A stretch of DNA of 64,000 nt from MGIIb-O1 sp002457595 (GTDB lineage: Archaea > Thermoplasmatota > Poseidoniia > Poseidoniales > Thalassarchaeaceae), in NCBI GenBank assembly GCA_045568115.1, contig JBJLBO010000001.1:633928-697927 (forward strand), given 5' to 3'. The notes beneath the pieces are model-generated. The model was given only the letters and a program-made list of their open reading frames with translations, searched no databases and was not told the origin of the DNA. A program made the position numbers and the translations under genes. The stretch's first letter is position 1. Each line of letters opens with the position of its first letter. Shown piece after piece: positions 18,994-27,846 of the stretch.

Positions 18994-19259
18994 CGTGCCT
19001 TGAGAATCTTAAAACCACGCTCTGTTCCTTCTTTTCGTGGTTTTTGGAATATTCTGTATCCGCACTTGTGACAAGACTTGCCCACCGCTCCAATTTCAAT
19101 CCATTCGATATGCCCGCACCGTAGACACTTGTAACGAGTCTCGAGAGGGTCCATTGGTGAGCTGCAATGATTGCAGGACACGTTACCATCAACTTCGTAC
19201 GGTTTTCGATCTGTGCGGTTGCAAGAGCGGCACTTGTAGAGTGTAAGCCTATTCGCCAT
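18990..19259 (-). CDS. rpoP: RNA polymerase subunit P (Rpb12-like) with extra N-terminal zinc ribbon
   Basis: The C-terminal half matches archaeal Rpo12/RpoP: YKCLRCG, CHKCGYRIF and a basic KILKAR end, a small zinc ribbon (Cys45, 48, 63, 66) that bridges core polymerase subunits. Archaeal RpoP proteins are usually ~45-60 residues. Here ~40 extra N-terminal residues form a second four-cysteine ribbon (Cys10, 13, 29, 32). The start is ATG 19259. The stop overlaps the possible TTG start of the clamp-loader gene. GuaAa lies 35 bp upstream on the same strand, so these three minus-strand genes may form one operon. Confidence 0.8.
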   Translation of the reverse strand: MANRLTLYKCRSCNRTDRKPYEVDGNVSCNHCSSPMDPLETRYKCLRCGHIEWIEIGAVGKSCHKCGYRIFQKPRKEGTERGFKILKAR

Positions 19260-19294
19260 CGAGCCGCCGACCTAGCAGCCCTTCTTCAATCTGC

Positions 19295-19897
19295 TCATTG
19301 GCCACTCGGGCCCTTAAGGGCCCTTTCACATATCTTTACGAAGTTCTCAAAAATCTTCTCGCCATACTCAGAATCGTTGACTTCTGGGTGGAATTGGAGG
19401 CCGAAACGATCTTGTTTTTCATTTTCCATTGCTTGAATCTCACAAGAATTACTACTAGCTGTAATTACGAAGCCATCGGGAAGTATTACCACCTCGTCGT
19501 TGTGACTTTCCCACACTGTTTGTGTGTCTGGAGTGCCGGCAAATAAAGGACCACCGCCATCTATCAAATTGATAGTCGCAGCACCAAATTCAGGCGCCGG
19601 TGCTTCTCTTGCTTGCCCTCCATAGAAACCTGCCATAAATTGATGACCGGCGCAAATTCCTAAAATCGGGATGTTGAGCTCAAGATATTCTGCACAATTA
19701 CCAAGTTCTCCTGTCAAACCAACTCTTGCTGCGCCGCCAGATAATATGAGGCCGTCTAATTCTCTCAAATTTTCGACTGTGGTATTGTTTGGTAATATCT
19801 TCGTATCCACACCAAGATACCGTAACATTCGCCATTCACGATGAGTCCATTGGCCGCCATTATCGATGACATCGATGACTAGGCGCCCATCGCTCAT
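19295..19897 (-). CDS. guaAa: GMP synthase, glutamine amidotransferase subunit
   Basis: Class I glutaminase that supplies ammonia to the separate ATP-pyrophosphatase subunit in XMP-to-GMP conversion. The nucleophile is in GICAGHQ (Cys82 from the chosen start), and the His/Glu pair is in FHPEV near the C-terminus. The ~200-residue length fits the stand-alone archaeal subunit. The frame extends upstream to 19960, but ATG 19897 begins MSDGRLVIDV, the normal N-terminal strand, so that start is preferred. The synthetase partner (guaAb) is not in this window. Confidence 0.93.
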   Translation of the reverse strand: MSDGRLVIDVIDNGGQWTHREWRMLRYLGVDTKILPNNTTVENLRELDGLILSGGAARVGLTGELGNCAEYLELNIPILGICAGHQFMAGFYGGQAREAPAPEFGAATINLIDGGGPLFAGTPDTQTVWESHNDEVVILPDGFVITASSNSCEIQAMENEKQDRFGLQFHPEVNDSEYGEKIFENFVKICERALKGPSGQ

Positions 19898-20007
19898 ATC
19901 AAACTCGGGCCATAGAAGGGTGATGAATGATGCCCTCTTAATGAATGAATTAGGCTGCATCGGCCCGCGAGTGATTGAAATAGAGAACTGTTGTCGTGGC
20001 GTTCCCT

Positions 20008-20083
20008 GCCCTGATGGTGTAGTGGCCTATCATGCAGCCCTGTCGAGGCTGCGACCCGGGTTCAAATCCCGGTCGGGGCGCCA
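20008..20083 (+). tRNA. tRNA-Asp(GTC)
   Basis: A cloverleaf with acceptor GCCCTGA/TCGGGGC, anticodon stem CAGCC/GGCTG and loop CTGTCGA (anticodon GTC), T-arm CCGGG-TTCAAAT-CCCGG, discriminator G and encoded CCA at 20081-20083. No intron. It lies between divergent guaAa and gmd. Confidence 0.97.
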
Positions 20084-20128
20084 CCCCTTTCACATCGAAT
20101 TATAGTCCAACTAGTTCTATGAAATAGC

Positions 20129-20144
20129 ATGATAATCTTATCAT
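20129..20144. promoter_or_regulatory. Palindrome upstream of gmd
   Basis: ATGATAA-TC-TTATCAT is a 7-bp perfect inverted repeat, framed by a further ATGAAAT ... ATTTCAT pair (20119-20125 and 20143-20149). It lies 33 bp before the gmd start and 45 bp after tRNA-Asp. It could be an operator for gmd or part of the tRNA 3' region. Confidence 0.4.
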
Positions 20145-20177
20145 TTCATTGAAAAGGGAGGGCGGAGTGGGTGTGTC

Positions 20178-21245
20178 ATGACTAAGAGGAAAGTTGCTCT
20201 GATTACTGGAGTCACCGGCCAGGATGGATCCTATCTTTCAGAATTGTTGTTGAGTAAGGACTACGTGGTTTATGGATTGATTCGTAGAACCAGTCAACCA
20301 ACTCTTGGAAGGTCTTTGATCAATCATTTGAATTCAAATGAAGATTTCTATTTAATTCATGGTGACCTTACTGATCAAGCCAGTATTGACAATGCGATAA
20401 AAGAAGTTCAGCCCGACGAGTTATACAACCTCGGAGCGCAATCATTTGTGCCAGAATCTTGGCGTTCTCCTTTGATGACGGCTGATGTCACAGGAATGGG
20501 GGCATTACGCTGTTTAGAGGCTTTGAAGCGAAACAAACCTGATTGTCGATATTATCAAGCAGGTTCTTCTGAACAATTCGGAGAAGTAAGAGATATACCA
20601 CAGACTGAATTAACGCCTTTCCATCCTCGTTCCCCATATGGCTGTGCAAAGGTATTCGCATTTGAGATTACGAGAAATTATCGTGAATCATATGGATTGT
20701 ATGCCTGTACAGGTATTCTCTTCAATCACGAAAGCCCCCGGCGTGGATTAGAATTTGTTACTCGAAAGGTTACAATGACTGCTGCTCGTATCGCTGCTGG
20801 ATTCGATGAGTATCTGTCAATTGGAAATGTAGATGCAAAACGAGATTGGGGTTACGCTGGCGATTATGTCGAAATGCAATGGCGAATGTTGCAACAAGAC
20901 GAGCCTGATGATTATGTAATCGCAACGGGTGAAACACATTCGGTGAAGGAATTCATAGATCTGGCTTTTTCTCATGTTGGAATGAAATTGTCTTGGGAAG
21001 GTGAAGGAGTTGACAGGATTGCAAAAGACCAGGATGGAGTAGTACGAGTTCGTACCGACCCTAAATTTTTCAGGCCAGCTGAAGTTGACTTACTAATTGG
21101 GAAATACGACAAGGCCGAGGCTGCTTTAGGCTGGAAACCTACTATTACATTTACCGGATTAGTTCAGATGATGGTCGATTCAGATGTTGCATTAGTCGCA
21201 GAGGCCGTGGAGCGCGGCTATGCTCCTCCAATTCCGCCAGAATGA
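20178..21245 (+). CDS. gmd: GDP-mannose 4,6-dehydratase
   Basis: Extended short-chain dehydrogenase that converts GDP-D-mannose to GDP-4-keto-6-deoxymannose, the precursor of GDP-fucose, rhamnose or perosamine used in surface glycans. The NADP-binding GVTGQDGSYL motif is at residues 11-20, the catalytic YGCAK at about 153-158, and the family blocks FNHESPRRG and GDYVEMQW are present. The 355-residue length is typical. The start is ATG 20178. No glycosyltransferase or fucose synthase lies next to it; it may supply sugar for N-glycosylation of the surface proteins encoded nearby (inference). Confidence 0.95.
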   Translation: MTKRKVALITGVTGQDGSYLSELLLSKDYVVYGLIRRTSQPTLGRSLINHLNSNEDFYLIHGDLTDQASIDNAIKEVQPDELYNLGAQSFVPESWRSPLMTADVTGMGALRCLEALKRNKPDCRYYQAGSSEQFGEVRDIPQTELTPFHPRSPYGCAKVFAFEITRNYRESYGLYACTGILFNHESPRRGLEFVTRKVTMTAARIAAGFDEYLSIGNVDAKRDWGYAGDYVEMQWRMLQQDEPDDYVIATGETHSVKEFIDLAFSHVGMKLSWEGEGVDRIAKDQDGVVRVRTDPKFFRPAEVDLLIGKYDKAEAALGWKPTITFTGLVQMMVDSDVALVAEAVERGYAPPIPPE

Positions 21246-21278
21246 TTCAATTGAACAATCGGTAAGGTCTATCATTGT

Positions 21279-22463
21279 CTACGATGAGGCAATCCACGCT
21301 TCAAAAGAGCATAGTCGAAGAGATGCGCTATAATCTCGCTTGATGTGGAGTTTTGGGATTGGTTTTCCTGATTGGATTGGAGGTAGTATTGATTGGATTT
21401 GGGTATTAGCGGATTCAATCTCACTTTCTTCAACAATTACTCGACCGCGAATCAAAGATGGAGAGGTGCGGTCGAGCAGCGATATAATGTTAGGAAGAAG
21501 TTCAATCGTTCTATGAGGAAGATTTACAATTATAACATCCCACTTTCCAACTATGTCCTCGTTTTCGTCAAGAAGAGAAGCATCCGCGACCCCCACCAAT
21601 CTGTTTTCATAAACGCGAGAAAGCGGAATCGGTTCTGAAGGATATTTTTGCCGCTCCCACTTACTCAAATTTTCAAAGAGTAATCCAACAGCATCCGGAT
21701 TCAAATCGGCAGCAAGCAGATCTCCAACAAGATTTGGTTCGACTAACAAGGGCGCTATTGCCGGACCAACACCACAAAATGGGTCTGCAATTCGAAGTGG
21801 GCGTCCTAATTCCTCACGCAACTGTTTGGCAAGGGCTAAGGTTTCAAGACGCTCTGTTTGCAACTTAGTAGAGAAATAAGCCTTAGTAGGGTCACATCGA
21901 ATAACTCGGCCGCTTTCCTTCACTGCAACAGTAGTTGAGAGTATCTCTGGTGGGGCAAACTCAAGGGTTGGGCCCGCGAGAACACTTCCCCCTAATCGAG
22001 CACCAATAGGTTGTAGTTGTCTAATTCTAAACTCGCCTTGGACCCCCTCGTCATTGAGAATCAACCTAACATGCGGATGGGTAGCCAACTTTGCACGAGC
22101 AATGGCATCGGCGTAAGGTGCTGCATTTTCGTCTAAGCGGACAATCATCATATCACCAATAAATTCGTGATTGGAGGGTAATGATTCGCCTAAGGAATCG
22201 ATTGTCTCTTGATCTATTTCGTTAACAAGTAAAGCCAACCAGTCTGTCTCAATTTTATCGACAGGAACTCCCTCATGTACCTCTAATGGAAACATTGCGA
22301 GACTTTCGGGAAACTCTTCTGGTGCATTAGGGCCTAAGGGAATTAGACGAGAAAAACCATCTTTGCTAGAAAAAACGCGCATGCCTACAGCACCCCATTC
22401 TCTGGCGCGAATATGGCCGAGAACTGCCTCGACCTCTCTATTTGGGACTCTTAGGTGGCGCAT
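21279..22463 (-). CDS. trm5: tRNA (guanine-37-N1)-methyltransferase, Trm5-like
   Basis: Class I SAM methyltransferase that makes m1G37 in tRNAs, preventing frameshifting. Motif I appears as IADPFCGVGPAIAPLL, and the catalytic NLPH block (family NPP/NLP motif) lies in VIIVNLPHRTIELL. A beta-rich N-terminal domain precedes the Rossmann domain as in archaeal Trm5. The frame runs up to 22694, but that part overlaps the start of divergent dphB and reads like noise. ATG 22463 (MRHLRVPN) leaves a 37-bp gap between the divergent genes and is preferred; ATG 22502 is the alternative. Confidence 0.88.
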   Translation of the reverse strand: MRHLRVPNREVEAVLGHIRAREWGAVGMRVFSSKDGFSRLIPLGPNAPEEFPESLAMFPLEVHEGVPVDKIETDWLALLVNEIDQETIDSLGESLPSNHEFIGDMMIVRLDENAAPYADAIARAKLATHPHVRLILNDEGVQGEFRIRQLQPIGARLGGSVLAGPTLEFAPPEILSTTVAVKESGRVIRCDPTKAYFSTKLQTERLETLALAKQLREELGRPLRIADPFCGVGPAIAPLLVEPNLVGDLLAADLNPDAVGLLFENLSKWERQKYPSEPIPLSRVYENRLVGVADASLLDENEDIVGKWDVIIVNLPHRTIELLPNIISLLDRTSPSLIRGRVIVEESEIESANTQIQSILPPIQSGKPIPKLHIKRDYSASLRLCSFEAWIASS

Positions 22464-22500
22464 CACGTTGATGATGGGCAGACGCACCCCCCGCTTCACC

Positions 22501-23322
22501 ATGACGGATGGCGCACTGCCCGCAGGGCTCTGGTTGATTGGCATTGGGCCTGGTGATTTGGGCTTGATGACGGCTGATGCAATAGAGCATGCTAGAGCTT
22601 GTGAATATCGATTTTTGGAAGGATATACAGCAACTCTTCCAGAAGACCAAGAACTGCGATTAGAAAGTGTGATTGGTCCATGGGAAAGAGTCATGCGACC
22701 TAAGGTTGAAAATCCAGAAAATCTCCTTTCTATCGCTAAAGAAAATTCTGTGGCATTATTAGTAGTAGGGGACCCTATGCAAGCTACAACTCACATTGAT
22801 TTAGAAAGTCGTTGTGCTGAACAGGGGATTGATTATTCAATTATACCTGGCATTTCCGCAACATCTCTAGCAGTTTCTATTTCGGGTATGCAATCATATC
22901 GTTTTGGCAGACAGGTGACTCTGCCTTTTGCTTACGGAGATTACCTGCCTACTTCGCCGCTCGAATTGATTGATTCGAATTATACCAACAACCTTCACAC
23001 CTTGGTATTGTTAGATTTAGACCCAACAGGGATGGGTGTAGAAACACCTCAACCTATGATGCCTTCTCAAGCAGTAAATTTGTTGCACGAAATGTTTGAA
23101 AAATTAGTAGAAAAGGAAGGACGTGTACGCGAAAGCATGACTGTGCCTATTGCTGAGTGGGATGGGATTCTCCTAAGTGATCTCGGGACTCATGAACAAC
23201 GAGTAGTAGCAGGTGATTTACAGGATATTGCCGCAATTGAAGGAGGGCGGATTCATTGTCTGATTATTCCGGCCGAATTCACTGGAATGGAAAGGGAAGC
23301 CTATGAGCGCAGGCGAGGCTAA
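22501..23322 (+). CDS. dphB: Diphthine synthase
   Basis: SAM-dependent methyltransferase of the precorrin-methylase (tetrapyrrole methylase) fold that methylates the modified histidine of elongation factor 2 during diphthamide synthesis. The N-terminal LIGIGPGDLGLMT motif, VVGDPMQATTH and PGISATSLAV are all family blocks. About 273 residues from ATG 22501 (MTDGALPAG), which fits the family. The frame is open further upstream from 22363, but that part overlaps trm5. The gene is divergent from trm5, so two translation-fidelity genes share a short promoter region. 30 bp separate its stop from the next gene. Confidence 0.93.
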   Translation: MTDGALPAGLWLIGIGPGDLGLMTADAIEHARACEYRFLEGYTATLPEDQELRLESVIGPWERVMRPKVENPENLLSIAKENSVALLVVGDPMQATTHIDLESRCAEQGIDYSIIPGISATSLAVSISGMQSYRFGRQVTLPFAYGDYLPTSPLELIDSNYTNNLHTLVLLDLDPTGMGVETPQPMMPSQAVNLLHEMFEKLVEKEGRVRESMTVPIAEWDGILLSDLGTHEQRVVAGDLQDIAAIEGGRIHCLIIPAEFTGMEREAYERRRG

Positions 23323-23352
23323 TCCTCAAGCGTATTACAGGGAGCGAGATGT

Positions 23353-25041
23353 ATGGCACGTGGACCAGCCGAGGTCAGTTTCCCGGGTGATAAGAACCGG
23401 AAGCGCAAGGTTCGTGTTCGGGGCATCAAGAAAGCATCTAAAGAGATTCAGCAACGGTTGGATACTAATCTAGAGACTCTTCTTGAAGACCCTGAGAGTT
23501 TTCTGCCTGAATTCCGTTGTGAATTAGGAAAACCTAGGCGAGACATGGTGGCAATGACGCTGCGAGAGGTAGATTATGTATCTCAGAAACGCCATGATAG
23601 GCGTTGGCTCTCAAAGCGCATGGTGAAGAGGCGCGGAGATATTGTCTGTAGGGCTCTTGCCGGTAGTCTTCTTGCTGCCGGAGAAGAAGATACCTCTACT
23701 GTGTCTGTTTACAATAGTCCAATTTACGGGGCCTCCAGCTTTATCCGTAGAGGAAATGGAAAACAATCACACATGGTTGGAATCCAGAACTTTACTCATC
23801 CAAAACTCAGACTATTGGTATGGGATGATCATGCAAAAGCAGGACATTGGTTCTTCTCGTGGGAAGGTGGGTTTGTTTGTTCTGGAACAGAGGCTAAGGC
23901 TCCTGAGGAGTGGATTGAAAGTAGTTTAAAAAATTCAAGTGTTACTTTCAGTAGAGATGATATTCGTTGGTCTAAAGGGCTTGAAAAAGAAATTGTTGAA
24001 AATGAACAAATTACAGATTCAGGATGGTTAAAATTAAATTTTGGCGACGTGGTTGTTGGGCTCTGTAGTTCTTCATTATCAAAGACAAAGGATGAGCCAT
24101 TTGTGCCATCAATCGCGCTTGGAATGATGCCTCCAAAAATTTCAGCCGTTGTTGACGCAGAATGGATGTGGAGGCCAAAGGGCTGGCCTGAAGAACGTGA
24201 ATTACCCGAAGAGGGTAAAGAACGTTTGAACGAAGTAATTCAAGCATGGATGAACCTTGCAGTTCCAGATGATAAAATTGCTAGGGCATGTAAGGATGCG
24301 ATTCTCGGCTCAATTGAAGAAGGTTTCATCTCTGGCAATCATTGGTTCGCCGATGATTCGCGTGACGAATTACTAATTCATCTCCAAGGAACTGATGATG
24401 AACGAAATGCATTGGCGGTGATTTTGGACTCATTTGAAGGTGGAGTATATGTTAGACGTGATGGGGTTGTTTTGGATTCAGAAAATGATGTTATTCGGTT
24501 TGATGATTCTTCGTGCCACTCTATACTGATTGCCTTGTGGGAAAAATATGGATTGGGTGTGCTTGAGGAATTGTTTGGAATCACGGACGAGGAGGCAAGT
24601 ATGATTCTTAATAGGCAAATCAAAAGAAAACAAGGATTCGGTGCTTTCCTGCGTGAACTTGGTGAAAGCCTGTCTACATCCAAACGTTTGGATAGATTGC
24701 CTTGGGAATCCGATTCGCTACCAAGTCCACTAAATTTCGCAGACAATCTTGTCCGTGGTGCAGTTGAGAATGGTATTGCTTCAACTGTCTCGAAAGCACG
24801 TAAAGGAAAGGGATTGGATATGGCAATGGGTTGGGCTTGGCTCAATGTTCATAATAGAACAGAATCAGATGCTTGGAGATTTGATGAATCTAGCCGTGAT
24901 AAAGGTGGAGATTGGGTTCCTGCCTTACAGGCTCTATGGGATGCTGCTGAAGATCTACTGCTCAAAGATAACTTAGATGCTATTGAAGATTACAAGGCGG
25001 CAATGGGCTGGTTAACCGAAGTTACTGGCGTTCAAGTTTGA
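23353..25041 (+). CDS. Hypothetical protein, 562 residues
   Basis: Not recognised. It has a strongly basic N-terminus (residues ~12-35, many Lys/Arg), then soluble alpha/beta sequence rich in Trp and acidic residues, with no signal peptide or membrane segment. Two regions stand out: a Gly/Trp-rich part near residues 165-185 (AGHWFFSWEGGFVCSG) and a helical C-terminal third with an Asp/Glu-rich surface. The basic start suggests nucleic-acid or ribosome contact, but this is inference. It lies 30 bp after dphB on the same strand and probably shares its transcript. It is convergent with the SDR gene, with 13 bp between their stops. Confidence 0.75.
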   Translation: MARGPAEVSFPGDKNRKRKVRVRGIKKASKEIQQRLDTNLETLLEDPESFLPEFRCELGKPRRDMVAMTLREVDYVSQKRHDRRWLSKRMVKRRGDIVCRALAGSLLAAGEEDTSTVSVYNSPIYGASSFIRRGNGKQSHMVGIQNFTHPKLRLLVWDDHAKAGHWFFSWEGGFVCSGTEAKAPEEWIESSLKNSSVTFSRDDIRWSKGLEKEIVENEQITDSGWLKLNFGDVVVGLCSSSLSKTKDEPFVPSIALGMMPPKISAVVDAEWMWRPKGWPEERELPEEGKERLNEVIQAWMNLAVPDDKIARACKDAILGSIEEGFISGNHWFADDSRDELLIHLQGTDDERNALAVILDSFEGGVYVRRDGVVLDSENDVIRFDDSSCHSILIALWEKYGLGVLEELFGITDEEASMILNRQIKRKQGFGAFLRELGESLSTSKRLDRLPWESDSLPSPLNFADNLVRGAVENGIASTVSKARKGKGLDMAMGWAWLNVHNRTESDAWRFDESSRDKGGDWVPALQALWDAAEDLLLKDNLDAIEDYKAAMGWLTEVTGVQV

Positions 25042-25054
25042 ACATTTATATCCC

Positions 25055-25825
25055 CTATTTTTTAGGTATTAATCGCCCTTCCATTCCACCAGCAACCTCA
25101 ATGACTTGTCCTGTTATATGACCTGAGAGTTCATCAGAAGAAAGCATCACAATTGCATTTGCAACATCTTCAGGTGTTGCTAGCTTCTTCAAAGACATTG
25201 TTGAGGTAGCTCGTTCTACGAGCCCGTCATCAACGCCTTGTTGGATTTTCTTTGGTGTTATTGTCCAACCCGGTGCAACTGAATTTACTCTAACACCGCC
25301 AATTGTTGCAACGTCATTTTTTAGCGACATCAGAAGACCTGAGGTGATTGCCCCCTTTGCTGCGGCGTAATCGGAATGACCTGCCTCGCCGTATATCCCT
25401 GCTGTTGAGCCCACCATGACGAGAGAGCCTGATTTTTGTTTTGATGCCTGAGCCAAAAATGCTCGAGCGGTATTCACAGTTAAGTCTAGGTTAGATGAAA
25501 TTGTATCTGACCATCTTTCTGTGTCAATTTCCCATAGTGGCCTTGGCGGTGTTGGATAATGTCCAGCATTGGCAATGCAAATATCTAAATTTCCAAATTC
25601 AGAAACTATCTGACTAATCATTTCTGTCGCTTCGGCTGAATTGCGTAAATCTGCGCGAATTGCCTTTCCTTGAATTTCATCCGCCAAAGATTCAGCTGTT
25701 GATGATGAGTGATAGTGGACAATAACTTTGGCTCCTTCTGAAGAAAAGGCTTTACAAATTGCTTGGCCAATCCCTCCAGCTCCTCCTGTGACGAGAACGA
25801 CTTTGCCATTTATTCCGGTTTCCAT
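25055..25825 (-). CDS. Short-chain dehydrogenase/reductase (FabG-like)
   Basis: Classical NAD(P)-dependent SDR of 256 residues. Cofactor motif TGGAGGIG at residues 14-21, NAG in CIANAGHY, catalytic serine in VMVGSTAGIYG and catalytic YAAAK. The C-terminus ends in GQVIEVAGGM, as in 3-oxoacyl-ACP reductases and related sugar or alcohol dehydrogenases. The substrate is not determined; no fatty-acid genes are adjacent. It starts at ATG 25825, 49 bp downstream of the exporter gene on the same strand. Confidence 0.92.
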   Translation of the reverse strand: METGINGKVVLVTGGAGGIGQAICKAFSSEGAKVIVHYHSSSTAESLADEIQGKAIRADLRNSAEATEMISQIVSEFGNLDICIANAGHYPTPPRPLWEIDTERWSDTISSNLDLTVNTARAFLAQASKQKSGSLVMVGSTAGIYGEAGHSDYAAAKGAITSGLLMSLKNDVATIGGVRVNSVAPGWTITPKKIQQGVDDGLVERATSTMSLKKLATPEDVANAIVMLSSDELSGHITGQVIEVAGGMEGRLIPKK

Positions 25826-25874
25826 GTGTCTCTGTGAGGGATGTCTGTCTTGAATGCCTCGCTGAGTTGAGGGG

Positions 25875-26477
25875 TTAATGGGGTAAAGAGATCCATATCG
25901 CTACGGCAAAAAGTGAAACGCCCAGAATTCCGTTCAGAATTCTTGCCTTTTCAGGTGTTGAGAAAATTTTGCTAAGGCCCACCCCAAAGGCTGACCATGT
26001 GAGGACAGCGGGGTACCCTGCTGTAGCATTGATGGCGACTAGTGTTGCCTTACTTGCAAATCCTGTGCCGAATAGAGTGCCCCATGAAGTCATTAAAACT
26101 AGAAAATGAACCCATGCCTTTCCATTGACAATTTGTAACATCAATCCTGTTGAAAATCCTAATCTTTCGGTTTCTTTGCCTTCTTTTTCCGTTAATGGGG
26201 TTTGGAAGGCTATTTTATATCCTAAATATGCAATATATGCAGCGCCAATATATGTCAATAATAGAAAAGCTTCTTGATTTTCTTCAATGAATACAGTTGC
26301 CATACCAACCGCTAATCCAAGCGAGGACCAACCGACAAGCATGCCGAGAGTAAGAGGAATACTTGCCCGAAACCCATGTTGTGAGCCGTGGGCCGCACAG
26401 AGCATATTGTTTGGACCTGGGGAAAAACACATTGGAACTATGAATACCAAAAGTGCAATCAGGCCCTCGTAATCCAT
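25875..26477 (-). CDS. LysE/RhtB-family amino-acid exporter
   Basis: A 200-residue membrane protein with about six hydrophobic segments. The N-terminal CFSPGPNNMLCAAHGSQHG block is the signature of the LysE/RhtB/CadD exporters, which remove excess amino acids. It lies 31 bp after the trans-sulfuration enzyme on the same strand. Together with the Lrp-type regulator on the other side, this suggests export of homoserine, cysteine, methionine or a related amino acid (inference from context). A second, divergent member of the same family is at 36588-37223. Confidence 0.9.
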   Translation of the reverse strand: MDYEGLIALLVFIVPMCFSPGPNNMLCAAHGSQHGFRASIPLTLGMLVGWSSLGLAVGMATVFIEENQEAFLLLTYIGAAYIAYLGYKIAFQTPLTEKEGKETERLGFSTGLMLQIVNGKAWVHFLVLMTSWGTLFGTGFASKATLVAINATAGYPAVLTWSAFGVGLSKIFSTPEKARILNGILGVSLFAVAIWISLPH

Positions 26478-26508
26478 AACATCAACTCATGAAGCCACTT
26501 ACTCACAT

Positions 26509-27711
26509 TCAAGCAAGGGTTTCGAGGTGAACTTCACTTTGGGCAAGCGCTGTTGATATGTCGTTCCATATGTCTTCGACATCTTCTATGCCTATGCTCA
26601 TCCTAACATAGCCTGAAACAACTCCGGCCTCATGCCGGACTTCTTCAGGAACAAACATGTGACTAGAATTGAATGGGCATTCTACAAGGCTCTCTACGCC
26701 ACCTAAACTAGTAGCTTCGAAAATCAGATTAAGGGATTTCATGAAATGTAGTGAGGCGGTATCTCCGCCCTTAACTACGAATCCAAGCATACCAGTTCCC
26801 TTTGGAACAATACGCTGTGCAACTTCATAATCTGGGCTACTTGGAAGGCTTGGATGATTGACTTGTTCAATCATAGGATGCGCTTCAAGACGCTTTGCAA
26901 TTTCTGCTGCATTTGAAGTGTGTATTGGCATACGTGCGTGCAGTGTCCTCATACCTCGCTCAAGGAGATAGCACATGTGTGGATCGGCAGCACCGCCGAA
27001 GTGTACTTTCTTAGGGAAAATTTCAGCCACCAAATCTTTGCGGCCTACTACAAACCCTGCAATCAAATCAGAATGGCCACCTAGGTACTTAGTGGCCGAA
27101 TGAATTACTAAATCAAATCCATAGTTGATTGGATTGCATGAATAGGGGGATGCGAAGGTATTGTCGACAATTGCAATTAAATCGTGCTTCTTAGCAATTG
27201 CTATCATTGCTTCAAGATCGCAGACTTTTATCACAGGATTGGTAATTGTCTCAACATAGAGAATCTTTGTGTTTGGTTGTATAGCAGCCTCGTAGGAAGC
27301 AGGATCGCGCATGTCAGCCATTGTGACCTCAATACCGAATCTAGGCAAGTCTTCAGTCATTAGACCATAAGTTCCGCCATAGCAATCAGCACTTGCAACC
27401 ATATGGTCGCCACTGGATAAAAGACCCATTAGAGTGGTTGATATTGCTGCCATGCCGCTAGAGAATGTTTCTCCATCCTCTGCGCCCTCAAGAGCAACTA
27501 TCTTAGAAGCAACTGCTTCCGAATTAATACTTGAAAGGCGAGAATATAGTGATGTATGTTGTGCCCCATCAGCCCAGCCTTGATACCTCTCATCTGTGAG
27601 TTGGTATGTTGAAGAAAGGAAGACTGGGGTTACTGCTGCACCATCTACGTTCTGTGTGCCTGACCAAACTGCTCGGGTTGCAAATTCCTTGTCGGAGTGT
27701 TTCTCGTCCAT
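26509..27711 (-). CDS. Cys/Met metabolism PLP-dependent enzyme (cystathionine gamma-synthase/lyase type)
   Basis: Fold-type I PLP enzyme of trans-sulfuration. The cofactor lysine is in SATKYLGGHSD, the PLP phosphate region in SSGMAAIST, and the aspartate in IAIVDNTFASP; YSRLSSINSE is the substrate-side block. The 400-residue length is typical. Gamma-synthase, gamma-lyase and methionine gamma-lyase cannot be told apart by eye. The start is ATG 27711. The gene is divergent from an Lrp/AsnC regulator across a 135-bp region with three palindromes, and is followed on its own strand by an amino-acid exporter. Confidence 0.92.
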   Translation of the reverse strand: MDEKHSDKEFATRAVWSGTQNVDGAAVTPVFLSSTYQLTDERYQGWADGAQHTSLYSRLSSINSEAVASKIVALEGAEDGETFSSGMAAISTTLMGLLSSGDHMVASADCYGGTYGLMTEDLPRFGIEVTMADMRDPASYEAAIQPNTKILYVETITNPVIKVCDLEAMIAIAKKHDLIAIVDNTFASPYSCNPINYGFDLVIHSATKYLGGHSDLIAGFVVGRKDLVAEIFPKKVHFGGAADPHMCYLLERGMRTLHARMPIHTSNAAEIAKRLEAHPMIEQVNHPSLPSSPDYEVAQRIVPKGTGMLGFVVKGGDTASLHFMKSLNLIFEATSLGGVESLVECPFNSSHMFVPEEVRHEAGVVSGYVRMSIGIEDVEDIWNDISTALAQSEVHLETLA

Positions 27712-27765
27712 GACCCTCGCAGAGGGTGCTATGAAATCAACTGAATGATGAGGATAAAGAAAAAT

Positions 27766-27841
27766 CGTCGATAATACGACGGGATATTCAACAATAACCG
27801 ACTAAATGACGGAAGAAGTTATTTCATACCGTCTAATCGGT
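27766..27841. promoter_or_regulatory. Three palindromes between the trans-sulfuration gene and the Lrp-type regulator
   Basis: CGTCG-ATAATA-CGACG (27766-27781), CCG-ACTAAATGA-CGG (27798-27812) and ACCG-TCTAAT-CGGT (27828-27841) all have GC-rich ends around an AT-rich centre. Their centres are about 30 bp apart, or roughly three helical turns, which suits cooperative binding of an Lrp/AsnC octamer. The rightmost ends 5 bases before the regulator start. They are inferred operators for autoregulation and control of the divergent gene. Confidence 0.5.
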
Positions 27842-27846
27842 AGCAT

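Noticed and set aside
22464..22694. N-terminal extension of the Trm5-like protein
   Set aside because: It overlaps the well-conserved start of divergent dphB and its residues are not family-like; the start was moved to 22463.
24378..24845. Minus-strand frame of 155 codons
   Set aside because: It is antisense to the 562-residue gene; composition is Ser/Pro-rich and there is no start context.
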